Assembly: GCF_003336225.1 (NCBI RefSeq)
Contig: NZ_QPID01000001.1
Coordinates: forward strand, 62,001-126,000
Length of the DNA: 64,000 nt
From: Corallincola holothuriorum
GTDB taxonomy: Bacteria; Pseudomonadota; Gammaproteobacteria; Enterobacterales; Neiellaceae
Direction of reading: 5' to 3'
Shown: one piece after another, positions 25,380 through 33,939 of the stretch
Numbering within the stretch: position 1 is the stretch's first letter
How the letters are laid out: the number at the start of each line of letters is the position of its first letter
Position numbers and translations under genes: made by a program
The notes under the pieces: model-generated
Told to the model about the DNA's origin: nothing
The model's database searches: none
What the model saw: the letters and a program-made list of their open reading frames with translations, nothing else

Positions 25380-27944
25380 ATGTATTCTCGTGGCATCGTC
25401 GCTAAAGCGTTGTGGCAGCACTATCTGCGGCATCCGTTACAGTTAATCTTGCTGTTAGCGGGATTAGTCACGGGCGTGGTGATGGTCAATGGCGTTGCGC
25501 TGCTAAATCAAACAGCAACTGAAGATTACTTGCGTGGCGAGCAGCTACTGGGTCGTCAGGCAAGTGCTTATGTTGTCGCGGTGAGCGAGCGCCAGTTAAT
25601 CCCGCAAGCGCTTTATACTCGCCTACGAAATATGGGGTTAGATAGTTTGGTGCCTGTGGTGTCGGGAACCATTACCGATGAAAGTCGGCGGCTGCTATCT
25701 ATTATCGCGACGGATCCTTTAGCGTTTGCCGCTGCGGAATCAATTTCAGCATTCAGCCAAGGCCAAAATCAGGGAAGTGCAAGCGGTGGTGGATTGGCTG
25801 AGTTCATTTTGCCTCCTTATGCTATCTGGATCAGTGTCGCTCGCGCCGAGCAGTTGGGCATCCAATCAGGACAGCGATTTCAGCTTAAAGGTGGCGAAGA
25901 GAGTGCACCGGTGTTTACTAAGCAGGGGCATGGGTTAGGCCATCGTTTATGGGTCGATATCGGGTATGGGCAGCAGCTGTTATCCATGGGGGAGCAACTC
26001 TCCTATCTTGCTGTGATGGGGGGTGAGCAGCTCGACGATATTCGTGCAGCGCTGCCAGCAGGTTACAAAGTGCGACTGGCTAAAGACCCCTTAAGTTTGA
26101 AAACAATGACGCGCTCGCTACACATGAACTTAACTGCGATGGGGTTGCTGGCCTGGGTGGTCGGCGTATTTATTGTATTCAATGCGGTTACTTTTTCATT
26201 GCAAGACAGGCGACCACTGGTGAGGCAGTTACAGATGGCGGGGGTACCTAAGCCGCTTGTGATTCGATTGTTTGTGATCGAGTTTCTGCTGCTTGCCTGT
26301 GTGGCCGCATTGTTAGCCGCTCCTCTGTCTGTGGCGATGGCTGAGGGATTACTGCCGATACTCGGACGTACGCTGGACAATCTTTATGGAGTGGCGCTGT
26401 CCTATCAATCCTTTTGGCGTGCAGATGTTCTCTATCGCGCGCTCATTGTGTCTTTGGTCGGAGTCGGCTTGGCTGCTTCAGGTCCATTGTGGCAGCTCGC
26501 TTCGCATCAGCCGTTGGTTGGTGTGAGCCAGCAGTATCAGCTACGTCAGGGCAAAGCACTGCAAGCAAAGCTAGCTCTGCTTGGTGTTAGCCTGCTGATT
26601 ACTGCCGCCGTCTTGGCTTGGCAATTGCCGGGTTTGCATACCGGGTTTGTGACTCTCGCCCTTCTGTTACTCGGCAGCGGTTTGCTGATCCCCTGGCTCT
26701 ATTCCTTATTGCTGCAGCAGATCATGGTTGCTTTACCTCGAACGCGGCCACTGCTTGCGTGGTCTTGCAGTGAGCTTGATTGGCAGTTAGGACGCAGTCA
26801 CGTTGCAATGCTGGCGCTGGTGTTAGCACTGACGGCAAATGTCGGTGTGAATACTATGGTTGGTAGTTTTCGAGACGCTGTGACAACTTGGTTGGAGCAG
26901 CGTTTAGTGGCTGATATCTATCTACGCCCGGAAGGGCGTAGCGATGAGATCATCGCTTGGTTGCAGGACAGGGATGAGGTGGCATCGTTGCTATTGCAAA
27001 AGCAGATGCGCACAGAGTTTGTTTTAGTGTCCGATAAACGTGCTGAAAATAATCAACCAATAAGGATTAACTTGCTTAGCTTGGCATCAGAACAATATGC
27101 GCGACAAGCTATCGCGCCAATACATCTGGTCGAAGACGGTTGGCAGCGCTTCGCCAATGGTGAAGGTGTGCTGATCAGCGAGCGCCTCAGTTTGTTAAAT
27201 GGCCTTGAATTAGGGGATCGTATTGGTTTGCCCCTGGACTCGATTGATCAGCTTAATAACGTGAATAGTAACGCAAGCGGTGTCAGGCAGCAGATCTTTG
27301 AGGTGTTGGGGGTTTACTACGATTTTGGCAATCCGACCGGTCAGATGATGTTGGATGAGATAAGTTTTGAGCAGCATTGGCCAGGGCATCTGCTTTCGGG
27401 TATCGGTATCAAGTTGAACTCGGTTAAGGAGAAGGCTGGTATCTATGATCAGCTAGTGCATAGATTTCAGTTAAATGACCGACAGATTATTGATCAGCAA
27501 CGAATGCGAGAGGTGGCGCTAGGGGTTTTTGAACAGACGTTTGTTGCTACCAAGGCATTGAATGTTTTGACCTTATTGGTTGCCGCAGCAGGTCTGGCGT
27601 GTGCATTGGTACTGCTTAATGAGCGGCGAAGATTGGCGTTGGCGGTGCTTGGTAGCTTGGGTGTGACTAAACGGGCACTGTTTCAATTGTCATTACTGCA
27701 GTGGGCAAGTGTTGGACTGATAACCGCTCTTCTATCCTTGCCTTTTGGTATCGGGCTGGCTTGGGTATTGATTAATTTACTTAATGTGTATGGATTTGGC
27801 TGGAGTTATCCGGTCACTCTGCAATGGCTGGATTATGGTTATCTTATTCTGCTTAGCACAGTGATCACCGCGCTCACCGCAATATTACCGTTGCGCCGTT
27901 TATACAAGATGGCGTTAGCCCGGCAGTTGGCAGAGGGACAATGA
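25380..27944 (+). CDS. FtsX-like ABC transporter permease
   Basis: An 854-residue permease with two FtsX-type modules, so one chain does the work of two. It has a helix near the N-terminus (LQLILLLAGLVTGVVMVNG), a large periplasmic domain (about 40-250), then three helices (LLAWVVGVFIVFNAV, FLLLACVAALLAAPLS, YRALIVSLVGVGLAAS). A second module follows the middle helices and ends in three helices (VLTLLVAAAGLACALVLL onward). The start is ATG 25380, right after the ATPase stop (TGATATG), with GAGG upstream; the frame extends further left inside the ATPase gene but that part is not used. The stop overlaps the next gene's ATG by 4 nt. Confidence 0.9.
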   Translation: MYSRGIVAKALWQHYLRHPLQLILLLAGLVTGVVMVNGVALLNQTATEDYLRGEQLLGRQASAYVVAVSERQLIPQALYTRLRNMGLDSLVPVVSGTITDESRRLLSIIATDPLAFAAAESISAFSQGQNQGSASGGGLAEFILPPYAIWISVARAEQLGIQSGQRFQLKGGEESAPVFTKQGHGLGHRLWVDIGYGQQLLSMGEQLSYLAVMGGEQLDDIRAALPAGYKVRLAKDPLSLKTMTRSLHMNLTAMGLLAWVVGVFIVFNAVTFSLQDRRPLVRQLQMAGVPKPLVIRLFVIEFLLLACVAALLAAPLSVAMAEGLLPILGRTLDNLYGVALSYQSFWRADVLYRALIVSLVGVGLAASGPLWQLASHQPLVGVSQQYQLRQGKALQAKLALLGVSLLITAAVLAWQLPGLHTGFVTLALLLLGSGLLIPWLYSLLLQQIMVALPRTRPLLAWSCSELDWQLGRSHVAMLALVLALTANVGVNTMVGSFRDAVTTWLEQRLVADIYLRPEGRSDEIIAWLQDRDEVASLLLQKQMRTEFVLVSDKRAENNQPIRINLLSLASEQYARQAIAPIHLVEDGWQRFANGEGVLISERLSLLNGLELGDRIGLPLDSIDQLNNVNSNASGVRQQIFEVLGVYYDFGNPTGQMMLDEISFEQHWPGHLLSGIGIKLNSVKEKAGIYDQLVHRFQLNDRQIIDQQRMREVALGVFEQTFVATKALNVLTLLVAAAGLACALVLLNERRRLALAVLGSLGVTKRALFQLSLLQWASVGLITALLSLPFGIGLAWVLINLLNVYGFGWSYPVTLQWLDYGYLILLSTVITALTAILPLRRLYKMALARQLAEGQ

Positions 27945-29170
27945 TGGTTGGTCGATTCGGTAAGCCACGCCGCTGTGTTCAAATTCTGTTTAGCGTTTTG
28001 CTGATATTGAATGCTTGTTCGCCAGTAGAGCCTGACAGTAAAAGCAACTCCACTAAGGACGCTGGGAACTATACCCAGTTGTTGCAAGGTGGCGATACGC
28101 AGCGTTTTTTACAAGCTTTACCGGGTAAGCCGCTGCGTTTTCCGACTGATCATGGTGAGCATCCTGATTATCGTATTGAGTGGTGGTATTTGACTGCCAA
28201 CCTTGAGGATGAAAGCGGTGCCCAGTATGGCGTTCAGTTCACTCTGTTCCGTTCCGCGTTGGCGCCCAGTGAAGGTGATGATGAATCGAGTGCCCTGGGT
28301 GGTGTGAAAGATAAGCCCAACGCCTGGAACAACCGACAGATCTATATGGCGCACGCGGCTCTGACAACGCCAAAGTCACATTATCATGGGGAGAAATTTG
28401 TTCGTGGTGGCGTGGGGCTGGTCGACGTGTCAGCTCAGCCGTTCATGGTTCGAATTGAGCAGTGGCAATTGGCAACGATTAATCGGCAAGCAAAGGGCTT
28501 AATGCCGCTGGTGTTACAGGTGGATACGGCACAATTTACTATAGATCTCACTATCACTGGACAAGAGCGGCCGGTGCTTCATGGGCAACAGGGGTTTAGT
28601 CAAAAACACCCTGACGCTATGGTGGGCTCCTATTACTACAGCTTGCCCCATTTAGCGCTCACGGGCGAGATCACCCTGAAGGCACCTTTGCAAGCGGATA
28701 ACGATGCAGGCTTGGACCCTGAGCTTAATCCGGTTGAGAGGACGTTGACTGTAACGGGTGAAGGCTGGTTAGACAGAGAGTGGAGCAGTCAGTATTTGGC
28801 CGCAGACCAATTGGGCTGGGACTGGTTGTCACTGCATCTTGATGATGGGCGGGCACTAATGGCATTTCGCTTGCGGCAAAAAAAAGGCAAGCATTTTGTC
28901 TACGGTACACTGATTGACGCAGAGGGCAATGGAACGGCTTTAAGTGCGAATGACCTCAGCTTTCGGCCTGTTAGTTGGCAAACGGTTGATGGCAAAACAC
29001 TCCCCTTGGCTTGGCGTGTGATATTGGCAGAGCACGATATTGACGTTGAAGTGGCAGCGCTGCATGGCGAACAATTTATGAAGACGCTATTTCCCTATTG
29101 GGAGGGCGTGGTGTTGTGTAAGCCAGAACAGCGCTGTCGAGGGTACTTAGAATTGACCGGGTATGAGTGA
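27941..29170 (+). CDS. AttH/CrtC-like lipoprotein
   Basis: A 409-residue protein of the CrtC/AttH (lipocalin-like) family, named after carotenoid 1,2-hydratase. Residues 1-26 form a lipoprotein signal ending in LNAC. The body has the family pattern: RFPTDHGEHPDYRIEWWYLTANL, YMAHAALT, GEGWLDREWSSQYL and GWDWLSLHLDDGRALMAFRLR. Despite the family name there are no carotenoid genes here; the conserved pairing with LolD/FtsX genes points to lipid or envelope handling. It overlaps the permease by 4 nt and the next gene by at most 4 nt. Confidence 0.87.
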   Translation: MMVGRFGKPRRCVQILFSVLLILNACSPVEPDSKSNSTKDAGNYTQLLQGGDTQRFLQALPGKPLRFPTDHGEHPDYRIEWWYLTANLEDESGAQYGVQFTLFRSALAPSEGDDESSALGGVKDKPNAWNNRQIYMAHAALTTPKSHYHGEKFVRGGVGLVDVSAQPFMVRIEQWQLATINRQAKGLMPLVLQVDTAQFTIDLTITGQERPVLHGQQGFSQKHPDAMVGSYYYSLPHLALTGEITLKAPLQADNDAGLDPELNPVERTLTVTGEGWLDREWSSQYLAADQLGWDWLSLHLDDGRALMAFRLRQKKGKHFVYGTLIDAEGNGTALSANDLSFRPVSWQTVDGKTLPLAWRVILAEHDIDVEVAALHGEQFMKTLFPYWEGVVLCKPEQRCRGYLELTGYE

Positions 29171-30444
29171 TGGTAAAGGTATCTATGCAAGCGATTATGC
29201 TGGCGTTTAAAAGCCTAAGATGCGGGTGTGTCAGTGCCAAAATGGTAACGACGTTAATAGCTAGCCGTTTCTACGTTGCCAAGTTCATTGCAGCGCTGAT
29301 TATCGCAATGGGAGCTCCTGCTATTGTTCAGTCAGAAATACTGAGTTCCTCAGAAGCGTCAATGCAGAAGCAAGTTCGTCAAATCCCATCGCTTATTTTG
29401 TCCCCGGTTTTTCCTGATCTAGCGTTGAATAAACCGCTTTTTCTGACCCATGCTGGTGATGGCTCTGATCGTTTATTTCTGGTTGAGCAGGGCGGAGCGA
29501 TTAAGGTCGTCGCTAATGGCAGCGACGGCAGTGATGCTAAGCTATTTTTTGATATTCAAAGCGCGACAAAAAATCGATTTACCGTCAGCGACGAAGAGGG
29601 ATTGCTAGGGTTAGCATTTGACCCTAACTATCGTACGAATGGTTACTTTTATGTTTACTATTCGGCGGTCTCGCCCCGGCGTTCTGTTATCTCTCGCTTC
29701 CGCGTGTCACCTGATGATCCAAATCGGTTTGAAGAAGCGAGTGAGCATATACTGCTGACGGTGGAACAAGACTATCGTAATCATAACGGCGGTATGTTGT
29801 CTTTTGGTCCAGACGATTATCTCTATGTTGGCTTAGGCGACGGCGGCAGTGCAGGTGATCCTCATCATCGGGCGCAGGACCTTGGTCAGCTTTTGGGCAA
29901 AATATTGCGGCTTGATGTGCAGGGGCGTGCCGCACCGGACAATCCTTTTGTCACGGTTGAAGGCGCACGTGATGAGATTTGGGCGTATGGCCTCCGTAAT
30001 CCTTGGCGGTTTAGCTTTGATCGAAAAACGGGCGACTTATGGGCGGCAGATGTTGGCCAAAACAGTAGGGAAGAGGTAAACAAAATCGTTCGCGGGGGCA
30101 ATTATGGCTGGCGCTGGTTCGAGGGCAATCACAGTTATCAGCTGGATGAGGATAGTTATAAACATAAAGTGATTATGCCTGTAGTTGACTACAGTCATCA
30201 GCTAGGACAATCGGTGACGGGTGGCTATGTGTACCGTGGTGCTCGCTTTCCACAACTGGATGGGTGGTATCTGTTTGGTGATTATGTCAGCGGTCGACTT
30301 TGGGCACTGGACACGGCTCTAGAAAAACCGTCAATGATTGCTGTTGGGCAAGTGGGACATCCCTCATCGTTCGGCGAAGACGAAGCGGGAGAGTTGTATA
30401 TGGTGAGTTACGTTGGTCAGATTTATCAGCTGATGCCGGAGTGA
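29170..30444 (+). CDS. PQQ-type soluble sugar (aldose) dehydrogenase
   Basis: About 424 residues; a six-bladed beta-propeller of the glucose/sorbosone dehydrogenase family. Visible features are LFLVEQGGAIKVV, EEGLLGLAFDPNY, NHNGGMLSFGPDDYLYVGLGDGG, GLRNPWRFSFDRKTGDLWAADVGQ and GYVYRGARFPQLDGWYLFGDY. These carry the catalytic His and the Ca/PQQ-binding residues of E. coli YliI-type enzymes, which oxidise aldoses in the periplasm. The N-terminus has a long leader with a hydrophobic core near residues 38-55 (KFIAALIIAMGAPAIVQS). ATG 29170 overlaps the upstream stop; GTG 29167 is also possible. Its link with the transporter genes is by position only. Confidence 0.88.
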   Translation: MVKVSMQAIMLAFKSLRCGCVSAKMVTTLIASRFYVAKFIAALIIAMGAPAIVQSEILSSSEASMQKQVRQIPSLILSPVFPDLALNKPLFLTHAGDGSDRLFLVEQGGAIKVVANGSDGSDAKLFFDIQSATKNRFTVSDEEGLLGLAFDPNYRTNGYFYVYYSAVSPRRSVISRFRVSPDDPNRFEEASEHILLTVEQDYRNHNGGMLSFGPDDYLYVGLGDGGSAGDPHHRAQDLGQLLGKILRLDVQGRAAPDNPFVTVEGARDEIWAYGLRNPWRFSFDRKTGDLWAADVGQNSREEVNKIVRGGNYGWRWFEGNHSYQLDEDSYKHKVIMPVVDYSHQLGQSVTGGYVYRGARFPQLDGWYLFGDYVSGRLWALDTALEKPSMIAVGQVGHPSSFGEDEAGELYMVSYVGQIYQLMPE

Positions 30445-30480
30445 GCCGCTGGCCTTGTTTTCTTTCAGAATCGAAGAGGG

Positions 30481-30978
30481 TTAGCGTTCCAGTGCCATCT
30501 GTTCCAATACCAATTTTTTTACCTTTGCCCACTGCGCTGGGTAGCGCCAAGTTTCTGCATTAATATCTGCAAGAGGTGTCCAGTTGACTGCGGCTATCTC
30601 TAGCCAATCGCCACCGTCAGCAAGAAATGCACTTTGCTGCTGGCAATGAAATAGCACAAACCCGTTTTCCAATGTTGTTAACTTGCGACCCACGACGACA
30701 TCACCGCCCAATTCCTCTCGAGATTCACGCCAAGCCGTACAACTCGCGGGTTCATTACCGCTGCCTGTGCCCCCTGGTATGCCTATCGTTCCAGTGAAAC
30801 GGTGGGTGACAGTCAATAGTTGGCTACCGTTAAAAATCAGGCAGCCAGCGTTACCGGGTTGAATGTTGTCGTTCTGATAGGGGCAGGGGGCGGCGTCATG
30901 ATCGGAGCATGCTGTTAAAAAGAGAGTGGTAACAATGAGTACCATAGTTTTAATACTGTAGCGGCTATGAACTCTCAC
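30481..30978 (-). CDS. Lipoprotein with a Nudix domain
   Basis: A 165-residue protein with a lipoprotein signal (VLIVTTLFLTAC, lipobox LTAC at about residue 24) followed by a complete Nudix domain. The Nudix box reads G-x5-E-x7-RE-x2-EE-x-G within the segment that starts GGTGSGNEP and ends RESREELGG, so catalytic residues are intact. Known Nudix enzymes cleave nucleoside diphosphate linked compounds in the cytoplasm; a lipid-anchored form outside the cytoplasm is unusual. Several cysteines (PCPYQN, AGCLIF, SCTAW, FHCQQ) could form disulfides, which suits the periplasm. It is convergent with the dehydrogenase gene. Confidence 0.85.
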   Translation of the reverse strand: MRVHSRYSIKTMVLIVTTLFLTACSDHDAAPCPYQNDNIQPGNAGCLIFNGSQLLTVTHRFTGTIGIPGGTGSGNEPASCTAWRESREELGGDVVVGRKLTTLENGFVLFHCQQQSAFLADGGDWLEIAAVNWTPLADINAETWRYPAQWAKVKKLVLEQMALER

Positions 30979-31232
30979 TCTGTTTGTCTCCGTTTGTTAA
31001 TAAAAATCGTAAGATATTAATATTTAGCTGTGACTGAGGGTAATTACTCTCAACTGCATGAAATACTAACTAAAAATGAGTGGCTGATAGCCATACTAGC
31101 ATATCAAATGTAGTTTTTTACGCGGATGAACTGCAAAAATACAGGCATTATCCGTTATCCGCGCTGGATTCTGTCGTTGGAATATAAGAAGATGTTAGTT
31201 AGCTTTTGCTGTAATGCCCTATTGGAGATGTT

Positions 31233-31439
31233 TTGGCTAGCTCAGTCCCATTACCTTTACTTGAAACTTGGTTGTCTATTCTTTCTGGGAACCATGACAT
31301 GGTTGTGAAACGTCGTGCTTTTGAGGCGATCCAGAGTAATTTCCCCAGCCTAAGAGAAGCGATAGATCACCTTGAGGCAAAAAAAGGTGTCCTATCGGGT
31401 GATTTGAAGAAGTTGCGGGCAGCATTGCCTAACAACTAG
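31233..31439 (+). CDS. Small hypothetical protein (TTG start)
   Basis: A 68-codon frame with TTG start and GGAG six to seven nt upstream. The product is soluble, with a helical C-terminal half (FEAIQSNFPSLREAIDHLEAKK and DLKKLRAALPNN) that looks like natural protein. No family is recognised. Homologues would be needed to confirm it. Confidence 0.45.
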   Translation: MASSVPLPLLETWLSILSGNHDMVVKRRAFEAIQSNFPSLREAIDHLEAKKGVLSGDLKKLRAALPNN

Positions 31440-31875
31440 GTGTTAATTGAACGAACTGTTTCGTCCAATATTCACTCATTAATCAGCTCTATGACTCAGC
31501 TCCCGTGGTTGGCGGTACGAGTAGAGATGTGACCGAAAGTATCAGTATATTAAGGTCTCATCGGTCTGTGTTGTTATTACCTAGTCTATTTGCATGCTTG
31601 CGATGCAGCCGCCCCTGAACTCTACTGACCTTATCTGATCTACTTATTATCTCGATATGATGGGATCTGCTTGATCTAACCCCGTACTCCTTTTCTATTC
31701 GCCTGTTCGATAGCTACTGAGGCTGATAAGCCGCATGATTACACTGCGCAGGTGTGTTGTTTTTCTTGTCAGCTTAAGTGAATGATCGCGGTCAAATCCT
31801 GATCTTATTTTCCGAAATTACTTAGCCGCTTTTACTAAGCTCATGGTAACGCTACATAAAGGGTGAGGTGGGTCG
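31440..31875. other. Intergenic region upstream of the DASS transporter
   Basis: No gene seen. The stretch should contain the promoter of the transporter gene at 31876. I saw no strong inverted repeat or terminator. Confidence 0.4.
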
Positions 31876-33237
31876 TTGGCTATTTCCATTTTTCGTCGTT
31901 CCTTTCGCCCAACAGTGTTGTTGCTCAACCTGTTGGTGCTGATCCTAATCGTCTTTTACAAACCATTTCCTGAGGGAATAAATCAGGGAATGGCGTTACT
32001 TATTTTTGTGGCAGTGTTGTGGTTTTCTGAGGCGATGCATATCACTATCACGGCACTGACGGTACCAATTCTGGCGGTGCTGTTAGGTGTTTTCGAAACC
32101 AAGCAGGCACTGGCTAACTTTGCCCACCCAGTTATCTTCCTCTTTCTCGGGGGATTCGCATTGGCATCGGCTTTGCGCAGCCAGGGACTAGATAAAGCAT
32201 TGGCACAATTAATTGTTAGAGCGTCGGGTGGTCGCCCTTGGTTGGCGATCTTGTTGATGTTATGTAGTGTGTCGTTTTTGTCTATGTGGATATCAAACAC
32301 AGCGACAACGGCGATGATGCTGCCGATGATGATTGGACTACTGGATGCCATCGCAATAGATAAATATCGCGATAACAATGCTAGGTTTGCGCTTCTGGGT
32401 TTAGCATATTGTGCCAGCCTTGGCGGCATGGCGACAGTTGTTGGTAGCCCCCCTAACGCCATTGCGGCGGCGCAGCTGAATTTGAGCTTTATAGATTGGA
32501 TGCAGCTCGCCTTTCCGCTATTGCTGGTACTATTTCCCACCTGTCTGTTGATGCTGTGGCTGATGACACGCCCACGCTTTCCTAAACGCGTCTCTGTTGC
32601 CGATGAACCATTTGTGTGGACGACTAAGAGGGTGCTCACTTCAGCTGTATTTCTCATCACTGTTCTTGCTTGGATGTTATCTCGGCCCTTGTCTGGCTTG
32701 CTAGGAGATCTGAATAACATCGATACGCTTATTGCTCTCACGAGCTTGGTTACGCTGGCGTTACTAAGGCTGTTGGATTGGAAGGCGTTTCAGCAGCAGA
32801 CAGATTGGGGGGTATTGTTGCTCTTCGGCGGCGGATTAACGTTAAGTGCGGCACTCAAGACGACGGGAACCAGTATCTATTTAGCGGACGTTGTGGCGGG
32901 GCTGTTTTCAAATACTCCGCTACTACTCACCTTTATTGGTTTGGCTGCATTTGTTGTATTTCTTACTGAAGTGGCCAGTAATACGGCAAGCGCGGCATTA
33001 CTGGTGCCGCTATTTGCATCGTTGGCGGTGCAATTGTATGTACCTGAACAGGCACTGGTGGTGATGGTGGGGCTCGCTTGTTCCTGCGCCTTTATGTTGC
33101 CTGTTGCTACACCGCCAAATGCCATCGTTTATGGCTGCGGCGAGCTGAAGCTAAGTGACTTTCTACGCCACGGTATTGTGTTGAACATTATCTGCAGTGT
33201 GCTATTGGCCATCTATGCGTTGCTATTTATTGCGTAG
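31876..33237 (+). CDS. DASS-family (SLC13) carboxylate transporter
   Basis: A 453-residue inner membrane symporter of the divalent anion:sodium symporter family, which usually imports C4-dicarboxylates, citrate or sulfate with sodium. The two re-entrant hairpins show the SNT signature: SNTATTAMMLP in the first half (about 138) and SNTASAALLVP in the second (about 372). GSPPNAIAAAQL and VATPPNAIVYGCG mark the matching ends. Eleven or more hydrophobic segments are present. The start is TTG 31876 with GGGTGAGG upstream. It is the last whole gene before the tRNA fragment that marks the island border. Confidence 0.9.
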   Translation: MAISIFRRSFRPTVLLLNLLVLILIVFYKPFPEGINQGMALLIFVAVLWFSEAMHITITALTVPILAVLLGVFETKQALANFAHPVIFLFLGGFALASALRSQGLDKALAQLIVRASGGRPWLAILLMLCSVSFLSMWISNTATTAMMLPMMIGLLDAIAIDKYRDNNARFALLGLAYCASLGGMATVVGSPPNAIAAAQLNLSFIDWMQLAFPLLLVLFPTCLLMLWLMTRPRFPKRVSVADEPFVWTTKRVLTSAVFLITVLAWMLSRPLSGLLGDLNNIDTLIALTSLVTLALLRLLDWKAFQQQTDWGVLLLFGGGLTLSAALKTTGTSIYLADVVAGLFSNTPLLLTFIGLAAFVVFLTEVASNTASAALLVPLFASLAVQLYVPEQALVVMVGLACSCAFMLPVATPPNAIVYGCGELKLSDFLRHGIVLNIICSVLLAIYALLFIA

Positions 33238-33410
33238 TAAAGAGACAACAATGTTTGATGAGTAATAACTTGTCTGATGACTATTGATTAGCACTTCAGA
33301 TGTTGGCACTGCGGTTGTTAGCTCAACCTTAGTTGCTGCAACAGTTTGTTGCATGGGTGATGAACATCTATTTACTTCGTTGCTGGATGATCTACGTCGC
33401 ATAGAAAGGC

Positions 33411-33443
33411 AAAAGGCTCGCCATCGTTAAATAGCGAGCCTTT
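33411..33443 (-). terminator. Intrinsic terminator of the former tRNA-Pro gene
   Basis: Perfect stem AAAGGCTCGC / GCGAGCCTTT with a 12-nt loop and a short T-run on the minus strand, 4 bp beyond the CCA end of the tRNA-Pro fragment. It shows that the chromosomal downstream side of the tRNA gene is still in place. Confidence 0.85.
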
Positions 33444-33447
33444 CTAT

Positions 33448-33492
33448 TGGTCGGCGTGAGAGGATTTGAACCTCCGACCCCTGACACCCCAT
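33448..33492 (-). pseudogene. 3' fragment of tRNA-Pro(GGG), probable island attachment site
   Basis: The minus strand reads ATGGGGTGTC then AGGGGTCGGAGG, the T-loop TTCAAAT, CCTCT and CACGCCGACCA. This is the 3' 45 nt of a tRNA-Pro with anticodon GGG: anticodon loop, 3' anticodon strand, variable loop, a T-arm that pairs (GGAGG/CCTCT), the acceptor 3' strand and the encoded CCA. The 5' half (acceptor 5' strand CGGCGTG and D-arm) is missing; the sequence further upstream on this strand is unrelated and reads TTTTTCACGCTATC into the loop. Integrases of many genomic islands cross over in the anticodon loop and leave exactly such a fragment at the far end. Confidence 0.85.
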
Positions 33493-33493
33493 G

Positions 33494-33939
33494 ATAGCGT
33501 GAAAAACATCCGTAAATAGTGGTTTCTTGGGACATTCTTACCATATGAATCAATGGGTTAATATGGGTTTTACGCTGGAAAATGGGGCGTTTTAGAGTGT
33601 TAGCGTGATGGTGCCGTAGACGGATGCTTAGGTTGATTTCTGTACTTGCGGCAGCAGAATATCGATACTGCTTTCTTCGGCTAATCAACGAAACAGTCAA
33701 GTATGAGCGAGTTGCAGTCACACAGAGAATCTACGAACCTTAATTCGAATACCGTAAAGCGGACAGTCGTATACGCGCCATATCCCTCTCTCCTCGTTCA
33801 CATATCTCTGGCCAAAGACTTTAAAAATCTAATACCGGTAAGAGCTCTACAGAGCTAGTATTTCCAGTTTAAAAATCTCCTATAACAAGGGAGGAGAATT
33901 TAGTGGTCTTCATATCTGAAGTCCTTTGAAAAAACAGAG
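33494..33939. other. Non-coding left end of the island
   Basis: No gene is supported. A minus-strand frame here runs through the tRNA remnant and is not protein-like. No integrase or recognisable integrase fragment is present; it would be expected near the other end. The notable content is the repeat structure at 33820-33878. Confidence 0.45.
33820..33878. repeat. Direct repeats flanking a hairpin near the island end
   Basis: TTTAAAAATCT occurs at 33820-33830 and again at 33868-33878. Between them is an inverted repeat (AGCTCT / AGAGCT, enclosed by AATAC / GTATT). The layout resembles protein-binding arms near recombination sites, or a terminator region for the lipoprotein gene at 33940. Function is inferred only. 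Confidence 0.4.

Noticed and set aside
33392-33721. 109-codon minus-strand frame at the island border
   Set aside because: It runs through the terminator and the tRNA-Pro remnant; GVGGSNPLTPT is simply the translation of the tRNA T-arm, and the rest is not protein-like.
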